Part shown: positions 1 through 5,550 of the stretch, one piece after another
Numbering within the stretch: position 1 is the first letter of the stretch
Layout: each line of letters begins with the position of its first letter
Source: Bacteroidota bacterium
GTDB lineage: Bacteria > Bacteroidota > Bacteroidia > Bacteroidales > Rikenellaceae
NCBI GenBank assembly: GCA_023443765.1
Contig: JAEZTA010000200.1
Span: forward strand, 1 to 5,550
Direction of reading: 5' to 3'
DNA length: 5,550 nt
Notes under the pieces: generated by a model
Databases searched by the model: none
What the model saw: the letters and a program-made list of their open reading frames with translations, nothing else
What the model was told of the DNA's origin: nothing
Translations under genes and position numbers: made by a program

Positions 1-1896
1 GCGATGCACTCGGCATTCCTCTACCACGCCATCCACGCCGGGATGGACATGGGCATCGTCAACCCCCAGATGGTCCGCGTATACAGCGAGATCGAGCCGG
101 AACTGCTCGAACGGGTCGAGGATGTGATCCTCTGCCGCCGGGCCGATGCCGCCGAACGCCTCACGGAGTATGCCCAGCAGGTACAGCAGACGGCTCAGGC
201 GCAGCCGCAGGCCCCCGATGCCTGGCGCGCGGGAACGCTGCCCGAGCGCATCGACTATGCGATGCTCAAAGGCGTGGCGGACTACGTGGAGCAGGACGCA
301 TTGGAGGGTTACGAGGCACTGGGAACCCCGATGGCTGTGATCGACAAACTGCTGATGCCCTCGATGGAGAAAGTCGGGACGCTGTTCGGCGAAGGCAAGA
401 TGTTCCTGCCCCAGGTGGTGAAGACCGCCCGCGTGATGAAGCGCGCGGTGGCGGCGCTGACGCCTTACATCGAGCAGGGCTCAAGCGGCGCTTCACACAA
501 CGCCGGAAAGGTGCTGATCGCCACCGTAAAGGGCGATGTGCACGACATCGGCAAGAATATCGTGGCGGTCGTAATGGCCTGCAACGGATATGAAATCAAG
601 GATTTAGGCGTCATGGTCGAATCGGAACGAATCGTCGAGGAGGCGGTGGCGTGGGGCGCGCAGTGCATCTGCCTGAGCGGCCTGATCACTCCGTCGCTCG
701 ACGAAATGGCCCACGTCTGCGAAGAGCTGGAACGGCGCTCTCTGCGCATCCCGGTCATCATCGGCGGCGCGACGACCTCGGACCTCCACACAGCGGTGAA
801 GATCGCCCCGGTCTATACGGGCGTCGTGGTCCACTCTCCCAACGCCAGCCGCAACAGCCAGATTCTGGCGCAGTTGCTGGGCGAGGACGGCGACCTTTAC
901 ATCGACAAAGTGAAGGCCGACCAGCAGGCCATGCGCGAAGACTACGCCTGTCAACTGCGGGCCCGCGACCTGATTCCGATCGTCGAGGTCCGCAAGGCCC
1001 TCCGCGGTCGCACGCCCCACACGCCCGTCGTGCCGCTCCACCCGGGACGCATGGTCTTCCCCGACTACGACGCGGCCGATGCCGAGCCTTATATCGACTG
1101 GAATTTCTTCTTCCTGGCATGGGGCCTCAAGGGGCGTTACCCCGAAATACTGGACCATCCCGACCGGGGCGCCGAGGCGCGCAAGGTCTTTGCCGACGCG
1201 CAGGCCCTGCTGGCCCGCATCCGCGACGAGCGGTTGCTGACGTTGCAGGCCGCGGTGGGCATTTTCCCGGCACGCTCGGAGGGCGACGACATCTGGGTCA
1301 CGAACTCCAAGGGAGTTGAAAAACGCCTTCCGATGCTCCGCAACCAGACGCGCGGGCAGGAGAACCGTTCGCTGGCGGATTACATCGCCCCGAAAAACGA
1401 CTGGATCGGCTGCTTCGCCATGACGGCCGGCATCGGGCTGAAAGAGCTGGCCGAAAAGTTCCGCTCGGAGGGCGACGACTACTCGGCCATCATGGCCAAA
1501 CTGCTGGCCGACCGCCTGACGGAAGCCTTTGCCGAAGCCGTGCATGCTTTCGTCCGCCGGGAGATGTGGGGCTACGAGACGGGCGAACCGCTGAGCCCGA
1601 AGCAAATCATCCGCGGCGAATACCGCGGCCGCCGCATGGCGTTCGGCTATCCGGCATCGCCCGACCACTCGTTAAAACGCGAGGTTTTCGACCTGCTGGC
1701 CGTCGAGCTGACGACCGGAATGCGGCTCACCGAAAACTACATGATCGACCCCGGAGAGGCGTTGTGCGGCCTCTTGTTCGCCGACGCCGACTATTTTTCG
1801 GTGGGGACGATCGACACCAAGCAACTGCTCGACTATGCCCGCCGACGCGGCATCGGGGTCGACGAGGTAAAGAAGATTATACCGAACAACGTATGA
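1..1896 (+). CDS. metH: Cobalamin-dependent methionine synthase, C-terminal half (5' partial)
   Basis: Transfers a methyl group from 5-methyl-tetrahydrofolate through B12 to homocysteine, giving methionine and tetrahydrofolate in the cytoplasm. The frame is open at base 1, so the start and the homocysteine (zinc) domain lie upstream; 631 codons remain, about half of a normal MetH. Counting from the first codon, residues 1-60 are the end of the methyl-folate domain (MDMGIVNPQM). Residues 80-160 are the helical cap (FGEGKMFLPQVVK). Residues 168-300 are the B12 domain, with GDVHDIG at 178-184 (His181 should be the lower cobalt ligand), LSGLITPSLDEM at 225-236 and IIGGATTS at 253-260. Residues 330-631 are the SAM-dependent reactivation domain, with YIDW (Asp366), R-x-x-x-GYPASP at 545-554 and a Tyr near 598. 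By alignment from memory these match E. coli His759, Asp946, Arg1134 and Tyr1189. No key residue is missing, so this half looks functional. The TGA stop overlaps the metF start. Confidence 0.97.
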   Translation, partial: AMHSAFLYHAIHAGMDMGIVNPQMVRVYSEIEPELLERVEDVILCRRADAAERLTEYAQQVQQTAQAQPQAPDAWRAGTLPERIDYAMLKGVADYVEQDALEGYEALGTPMAVIDKLLMPSMEKVGTLFGEGKMFLPQVVKTARVMKRAVAALTPYIEQGSSGASHNAGKVLIATVKGDVHDIGKNIVAVVMACNGYEIKDLGVMVESERIVEEAVAWGAQCICLSGLITPSLDEMAHVCEELERRSLRIPVIIGGATTSDLHTAVKIAPVYTGVVVHSPNASRNSQILAQLLGEDGDLYIDKVKADQQAMREDYACQLRARDLIPIVEVRKALRGRTPHTPVVPLHPGRMVFPDYDAADAEPYIDWNFFFLAWGLKGRYPEILDHPDRGAEARKVFADAQALLARIRDERLLTLQAAVGIFPARSEGDDIWVTNSKGVEKRLPMLRNQTRGQENRSLADYIAPKNDWIGCFAMTAGIGLKELAEKFRSEGDDYSAIMAKLLADRLTEAFAEAVHAFVRREMWGYETGEPLSPKQIIRGEYRGRRMAFGYPASPDHSLKREVFDLLAVELTTGMRLTENYMIDPGEALCGLLFADADYFSVGTIDTKQLLDYARRRGIGVDEVKKIIPNNV

Positions 1897-2849
1897 ACGT
1901 AGTAGAGATCATAAACGAAGCCATCGCCTCCGGGCGCACGCGCTTCGCTTTCGAACTGCTTCCGCCGCTGAAGGGCGACGGCATGCAGAAGATTTTCGCC
2001 GCCGTCGAGCCGCTGATGGAGCTCGACCCGGCGTATGTCAACATCACCTTCCACCGCGAGGGGATCAAGGAGACCGTACGCGGGGACGGCAGCGTCGACT
2101 GGCACGTCGTGCGGCGCCGCCCGGGGACGGTCGGCATCTCGGCGGCCATCCAGCACCGCTATGGCGTGGAGGTGGTTCCGCACCTGATCTGCGGCGGACT
2201 GTCGAAGTACGACATCGAGGACACGCTGATCGACATGGACTTCCTGGGGCTGCACAACGTGCTGGCGCTGCGCGGCGACAAGTCGCAGAACGAGAAGCGT
2301 TTCATGCCCCATCCGCAGGGGCACGCCCACGCCATCGACCTCGTGCGGCAGATCGCGGCCATGAACCGCGGGGAGTTCGTCGACGGCGAGGTCGAGGAGT
2401 GCCACCACTCGAAATTCTCGATCGGCGTGGCGGGTTACCCCGAAGTGCACTACGAGGCCCGCGACATCACGTCGGACATCGCCCACCTCAAAGCCAAAAT
2501 CGACGCCGGGGCGGAGTATGTCATCACGCAGATGTTCTTCGACAACCGCAAGTATTTCGACTTCGTGCGCCGCTGCCGCGAGGCGGGCATCACCGTGCCA
2601 ATCATCCCCGGCATCAAGCCCATCTCGACGCTGCGCCACCTGGAAATCCTGCCCGAAACGTTCGGCGTGGAGCTGCCCGAGGAACTCGTGCGCGAAGCCC
2701 AGGCCCATCCGGACAACGTCCGCGAGGTGGGAACCGAGTGGGCCATCGCCCAGAGCCGCGAACTGATGGCGGCGGGCGTTCCCGTGCTGCACTACTACAC
2801 GATGAGCCGCACGACGAACATTCAGAAAATCGTGAAAACGGTATTTTAA
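1893..2849 (+). CDS. metF: 5,10-methylenetetrahydrofolate reductase
   Basis: A flavin (FAD) enzyme that reduces 5,10-methylene-tetrahydrofolate to 5-methyl-tetrahydrofolate, the methyl donor used by MetH just upstream. The protein is 318 aa, slightly longer than E. coli MetF, and forms a single TIM barrel. Visible motifs are FELLPP at 20-25 (Glu21 matches the catalytic Glu28 of E. coli), ALRGD at 125-129 (Asp129 matches Asp120 near the flavin), GVAGYPEVH at 178-186, ITQMFFD at 211-217, IIPGIKP at 237-243 and LHYYTMSR at 299-306. The ATG at 1893 is chosen because it gives the usual short N-terminus and makes an ATGA overlap with the metH stop, typical of translational coupling. The frame stays open further upstream (to an ATG at 1566), but that extension only re-reads metH in another frame. 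There is no strong Shine-Dalgarno sequence, only a purine-rich run 17-28 bases upstream. Relative to E. coli there is an extra acidic and Cys-His-His stretch around 160-175. Confidence 0.97.
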   Translation: MNVVEIINEAIASGRTRFAFELLPPLKGDGMQKIFAAVEPLMELDPAYVNITFHREGIKETVRGDGSVDWHVVRRRPGTVGISAAIQHRYGVEVVPHLICGGLSKYDIEDTLIDMDFLGLHNVLALRGDKSQNEKRFMPHPQGHAHAIDLVRQIAAMNRGEFVDGEVEECHHSKFSIGVAGYPEVHYEARDITSDIAHLKAKIDAGAEYVITQMFFDNRKYFDFVRRCREAGITVPIIPGIKPISTLRHLEILPETFGVELPEELVREAQAHPDNVREVGTEWAIAQSRELMAAGVPVLHYYTMSRTTNIQKIVKTVF

Positions 2850-2862
2850 AACATTGAAACGT
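2850..2862 (+). other. metF-amidohydrolase intergenic gap
   Basis: This is the only non-coding gap in the window. It is A-rich, follows the TAA of metF and leads into the ATG at 2863. It has no Shine-Dalgarno sequence, which is common in Bacteroidota, where A-rich leaders are usual. It is too short for a promoter or terminator of its own, which supports co-transcription of the flanking genes. The in-frame TTG at 2854 lies inside it and is the alternative start of the amidohydrolase. Confidence 0.75.
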
Positions 2863-3975
2863 ATGAATCCGGTCGAATTTCGCCGCCGTCTGCACGCGCA
2901 TCCCGAGCTCTCGTTCAAGGAACACGACACGGCGACGTTCATCGAACAGCAACTGAGCGAACTGGGCATCGAACACCGCAGGATCGCCACGACGGGCGTA
3001 CTGGCCCGCATCGCAGGCAGCAAAACCGCGGCGGGCGACCGCCGTGCCATCGTGCTGCGCGCCGACATCGACGCCCTGCCCATCGCGGAGCACAACGCGT
3101 TCGAATGGAGGTCGCAGAACGAGGGCGTCATGCACGCCTGCGGCCACGACATGCACGCCGCGGTGCTCTTCGGCGTACTGAAAGAGTTCGCCGCGGCGCC
3201 CGACTTCCGGGGAACGCTCTTCGGGCTGTTCCAACCGGGCGAGGAGTGCAATCCCGGCGGCGCATCGCTGGTGCTGGCCGAAAATCCCTTCGACGGCTAC
3301 GACGTGCGGGCCGTGGTCGGCGAGCACGTGGAGCCGCAGCTGGAGGTCGGGACCCTCGGGTTCCGGGCCGGGAAATACATGGCAGCGAGCGACGAACTGC
3401 GCATCCGCGTCCACGGCACGGGCGGGCACGGCGCCATGCGCAAGCAGCTCAAGGACCCCGTAGCCGCGGGGGCCGAGATGGTGACGCGCCTGCTGGCGCT
3501 CAACAGCGAAGAGTGCGTCATGTCGATCGGCCGTGTGGAGGCCGGAGGAGCCACGAACATCGTTCCCGACAAGGTTTACATGGAGGGGACGCTGCGCACG
3601 TTCGACGAGCGCGAGCGCGAGATCATCCACCGCCGGTTGCAGATCATTGCATCGGACATCGACGCGCGCATGGGCGTGAAGATCGACGTGGACATCAGCC
3701 GGGGCTATCCGTGTGTGGTGAACGACGAAATGCTGGTCAAGAAAGCCGTGGCGCTGGCCCGGACTTCGGACCTCAGGGTAGAGATGCTGCCCCTGAGGAC
3801 CACGGCCGAGGATTTCGGATTCTACTGCACGCAATATCCGTCGCTGTTTTACCGGCTGGGCGTGGGCGCCGAAGCCGGACGGCCCCATACGGCGACATTC
3901 GCGCCCGACGAAGGGGCCATCGACGTGGGCATCGGCTTCATGCGCCGACTGGCCCTGCAAATTTTGGAAAAATGA
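2863..3975 (+). CDS. M20-family metal-dependent amidohydrolase (N-acyl-amino-acid hydrolase / hippurate hydrolase-like)
   Basis: Predicted cytoplasmic peptidase-family M20 (M20D-like) enzyme that cleaves an amide bond with a two-metal centre. The substrate cannot be read from sequence; relatives act on N-acetyl or N-benzoyl amino acids, N-acetyl-diaminopimelate or auxin conjugates. The protein is 370 aa, a normal length, with no signal peptide or membrane segment. Motifs: RRRLHAHPELSFKE at 7-20, LRADIDALPI at 65-74, ACGHDMHAA at 92-100 (metal ligands Cys93 and His95), FQPGEE at 123-128 (Glu127 probable general base, Glu128 ligand), GEHVEP at 153-158 (His155), a dimerization or lid domain from about 175 to 285 with GTGGHGAMRKQLKDPV and GGATNIVPD, TTAEDFGFY at 313-321, and PHTATFAPDE at 341-350 (His342). 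All expected ligands are present. A TTG at 2854 in the same frame would add three residues (M-K-R); the ATG at 2863 is preferred. The gene starts 13 bases after metF and overlaps rnr. It carries four AGG arginine codons, unlike its neighbours. Confidence 0.93.
   Translation: MNPVEFRRRLHAHPELSFKEHDTATFIEQQLSELGIEHRRIATTGVLARIAGSKTAAGDRRAIVLRADIDALPIAEHNAFEWRSQNEGVMHACGHDMHAAVLFGVLKEFAAAPDFRGTLFGLFQPGEECNPGGASLVLAENPFDGYDVRAVVGEHVEPQLEVGTLGFRAGKYMAASDELRIRVHGTGGHGAMRKQLKDPVAAGAEMVTRLLALNSEECVMSIGRVEAGGATNIVPDKVYMEGTLRTFDEREREIIHRRLQIIASDIDARMGVKIDVDISRGYPCVVNDEMLVKKAVALARTSDLRVEMLPLRTTAEDFGFYCTQYPSLFYRLGVGAEAGRPHTATFAPDEGAIDVGIGFMRRLALQILEK
3768..3801. repeat. Imperfect inverted repeat within the amidohydrolase gene
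   Basis: The arm GGACCTCAGGG at 3768-3778 pairs with CCCTGAGGACC at 3791-3801. The match is 10 of 11 base pairs, with an uninterrupted 8-bp core and a 12-base loop. It lies fully inside coding sequence, where it encodes residues from Asp303 to Thr314, and no T-run follows, so it is not a standard intrinsic terminator. It may be a chance result of GC-rich coding sequence. Two of the gene's four AGG codons sit in the two arms. Confidence 0.5.
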
Positions 3976-5550
3976 TGAAAAAGCAAAACAAACGCTCCGA
4001 TAAAGGAGCCCGGAAGACGGACCGTACCTCGATAATACTGAGTATGTTCCGGGAATTCCCCAACAATAAATTCTCGCTGAAGCACCTGGCTTCGGCATCC
4101 GGCGGCGCCACGAAAGAGGGTCGCCGCGAAACGTTCGAAATCCTCGGGCGCCTCTTCGAAGAAGGGGTCGTCGAGGAATGCGCGCGCGAAAAATACCGCC
4201 TGATGCAGACCCATCTGCCCCACTACGAAGGCGTGGCCGACATGGCCCCTTCGGGTTCGGTCTATGTGAAGGTCGAAGGGCAGGAAAACGACATCTTCGT
4301 CAACCAGCGCAACGCGGCGAACGCCCTGAACGGCGACCGTGTGGAGGTCGTGGTGATGCACCGCGGCCGCAACGGCCAGCTGGAGGGCGAGATCACACGG
4401 ATCGTCGAACGCAACCGCAAGCCCTATGTAGGCGTAGCGGAGGTCGGGGCGCACCAGATTTTCGTGCGGGCCGACTCGCGGCGCATGCCGATGGACATCT
4501 ACCTGTCGAAGCGCACCTATCCCGACGTGAAGGACGGCGAAAAGGTGGTCGTACGCATCGCCGACTGGCTCCCGGGGAGCAAAAGCCCCGTGGGCGAACT
4601 GGTCGAGCGGCTGGGTATGGCGGGCAACAACGACACGGAGATGCACTCGATCCTCGCCGAATACGAACTTCCGTACCATTTCGAGCCGGAAATCGAGAGC
4701 GCAGCCGAAAGCATCGACGCCCGCGTCACGGCTAAAGAGATCGCCGAACGGCGCGACTTCCGCAGCGTCACGACCTTCACGGTCGACCCGGCGGATGCCA
4801 AGGACTTCGACGACGCGCTGTCGGTGCGCCGGATCAAGGACGGCGTCTGGGAGATCGGCGTACACATCGCCGACGTGACCCATTACGTACGCCCCCACTC
4901 GGTGATCGACGACGAGGCCGTGGAGCGCGGCACGTCGGTCTACCTCGTGGACCGCACCGTCCCGATGCTCCCCGAGCGGCTCTCGAACGAGTTGTGCTCG
5001 CTGCGCCCCAACGAAACGAGCCTCTGCTTCTCGGCGGTGTTCACGCTCAACGAGAACCTCGACATCCTCGAAGAGTGGTTCGGCCGCACGGTGATCCACT
5101 CCGACCGTCGTTTCACCTACGCCGAGGCGCAGGAGATCATCGAGACGGGCCGCGGCGACTATGCCGAAGAGGTATTGACGCTCAACCGGCTGGCGCAGGC
5201 GCTGCGCAAGGAGCGCTTCAAGAACGGCGCGATCTCGTTCGACCGCGAAGAGGTAAAATTCAAGCTCGACGAGAACGGAAAGCCGCTGGGCGTCTATTTC
5301 AAGGAGCAGAAGGAGTCGAACCAGATGATCGAGGAATTCATGCTGCTGGCCAACCGCCGCGTGGCGGAGTTCTGCGGCAAGCGACGGACCGAAAGCGGCC
5401 GCACGACGGCGCGCACGATGGTCTACCGCGTGCACGACACCCCCAGCGAAGAGAAGCTCGACCGCTTCCGGCAGTTCATCCTCCGCTTCGGGCACATCTT
5501 CAAAGCCACAAAGGGCCGCGCCATCGCCAAGGAACTGAACAAGCTCTTTG
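3972..5550 (+). CDS. rnr: Ribonuclease R (3'-5' exoribonuclease), 3' partial
   Basis: A processive 3'-5' exoribonuclease of the RNase II/R family that degrades structured RNA, including mRNA and defective rRNA and tRNA. The reading frame runs open from 3972 to the right edge (526 complete codons). The rest of the catalytic domain, including the usual R-RYPDL region, and the C-terminal S1 domain fall outside. Residues 1-18 are a basic Lys/Arg-rich tail. Residues 19-80 fit the winged-helix domain of RNase R. Residues 84-145 are the first cold-shock (OB) domain and about 150-235 the second, ending in the family linker NNDTEMHSILAEYELPY. The RNB catalytic domain begins near 260, with DPADAKDFDDA at 272-282 supplying the magnesium-binding aspartates (Asp272, 278, 280, 281). 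GVHIADVTHYV at 296-306, RGTSVYLVDRTVPMLPERLS at 319-338 and MIEEFMLLAN at 452-461 follow. The winged helix and paired cold-shock domains favour RNase R over RNase II. The start is ATGATG: the first ATG overlaps the upstream TGA by ATGA, and the second (3975) is equally possible and lies 6 bases after TTGGA. Confidence 0.95.
   Translation, partial: MMKKQNKRSDKGARKTDRTSIILSMFREFPNNKFSLKHLASASGGATKEGRRETFEILGRLFEEGVVEECAREKYRLMQTHLPHYEGVADMAPSGSVYVKVEGQENDIFVNQRNAANALNGDRVEVVVMHRGRNGQLEGEITRIVERNRKPYVGVAEVGAHQIFVRADSRRMPMDIYLSKRTYPDVKDGEKVVVRIADWLPGSKSPVGELVERLGMAGNNDTEMHSILAEYELPYHFEPEIESAAESIDARVTAKEIAERRDFRSVTTFTVDPADAKDFDDALSVRRIKDGVWEIGVHIADVTHYVRPHSVIDDEAVERGTSVYLVDRTVPMLPERLSNELCSLRPNETSLCFSAVFTLNENLDILEEWFGRTVIHSDRRFTYAEAQEIIETGRGDYAEEVLTLNRLAQALRKERFKNGAISFDREEVKFKLDENGKPLGVYFKEQKESNQMIEEFMLLANRRVAEFCGKRRTESGRTTARTMVYRVHDTPSEEKLDRFRQFILRFGHIFKATKGRAIAKELNKLF
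3994..4009 (+). repeat. Small hairpin just inside rnr
   Basis: GCTCC at 3994-3998 and GGAGC at 4005-4009 form a perfect 5-bp stem with a GATAAA loop, about 20 bases after the candidate rnr start codons. The bases before it (3961-3993) are unusually A/T-rich for this window, so this would be the first stable structure a ribosome meets in rnr. It could influence start-site use, but a 5-bp stem is also easily expected by chance. Confidence 0.3.

Noticed and set aside
651..1319. Plus-strand 222-codon frame inside metH
   Set aside because: It is an out-of-frame reading of metH, rich in Arg, Pro and Gly, with no domain. The metH frame carries full family conservation through the same bases.
1566..1892. 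N-terminal extension of metF from an upstream ATG
   Set aside because: The 109 extra residues are an alternate-frame reading of metH, basic and without MetF similarity. The normal MetF N-terminus begins at 1893.
2399..2857. Plus-strand 152-codon frame inside metF
   Set aside because: Shadow of metF in another frame with Arg/Pro/His-rich composition and no motif.
2821..2870. Promoter between metF and the amidohydrolase
   Set aside because: The region is A/T-rich, but I see no convincing Bacteroidota -33/-7 pair, and the gap is only 13 bases.
4567..4590. Possible hairpins around GGCTCCCGGGGAGC and CGGGGAGCAAAAGCCCCG within rnr
   Set aside because: Two short overlapping GC stems can be drawn, but they lie in coding sequence for a Leu-Pro-Gly-Ser-Lys loop, lack a T-run and are expected by chance at this GC content.
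4178..4735. Plus-strand 185-codon frame inside rnr
   Set aside because: Shadow frame with Arg/Gly-rich composition. The RNase R frame is continuous across the same region with cold-shock and RNB motifs.
604..5495. Long minus-strand open frames (354, 472, 494 and 548 codons) covering most of the window
   Set aside because: They lie antisense to well-supported genes. GC-rich codons of the NNC/NNG type remove stops from the opposite strand, and the translations are low-complexity, rich in Arg, Ala, His and Val, with no recognisable domain. The 494- and 548-codon frames also cross gene boundaries.
3972..5550. RNase II or another RNB-family enzyme instead of RNase R
   Set aside because: The basic tail, winged-helix domain, two cold-shock domains and linker sequence before the RNB domain match RNase R. 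RNase II lacks the N-terminal winged helix.

Overview
This window reads as an ordinary chromosomal stretch of a GC-rich (roughly 60% by eye) member of the Bacteroidota. The style of the proteins suggests an Alistipes-like or related gut bacterium. That placement is an inference from the protein variants, from start sites that mostly lack a Shine-Dalgarno sequence, and from the high GC. No 16S or other marker is present to settle it. All coding capacity is on the + strand and the genes are packed almost without gaps. I see no mobile element, CRISPR array, tRNA or rRNA.

Layout. (1) Positions 1-1896 hold the C-terminal half of cobalamin-dependent methionine synthase, MetH: the end of the methyl-folate domain, the helical cap, the B12-binding domain and the whole reactivation domain. 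(2) Positions 1893-2849 hold a complete metF (5,10-methylenetetrahydrofolate reductase), overlapping metH by the four bases ATGA. (3) Positions 2863-3975 hold a complete M20-family metal-dependent amidohydrolase, 13 bases after metF. (4) From 3972 an RNase R gene (rnr) begins, overlapping the amidohydrolase stop. It runs open to the right edge and is cut inside its catalytic domain.

MetF makes 5-methyl-tetrahydrofolate and MetH uses it to methylate homocysteine, so the first two genes are consecutive steps of one pathway and are probably translationally coupled. The amidohydrolase and RNase R have no obvious metabolic link to methionine synthesis. Their spacing suggests one transcription unit with them, so they may simply share expression. 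The promoter, and any B12 or SAM riboswitch controlling it, would lie upstream of the window. There is no intergenic stretch longer than 13 bases and no convincing internal terminator.

I found no undescribed system here. The items worth a second look are small: an unusual version of a conserved motif in the amidohydrolase, AGG arginine codons seen only in that gene, a strong inverted repeat inside it, a double start codon and nearby hairpin at rnr, and a Cys-His-His stretch in MetF.
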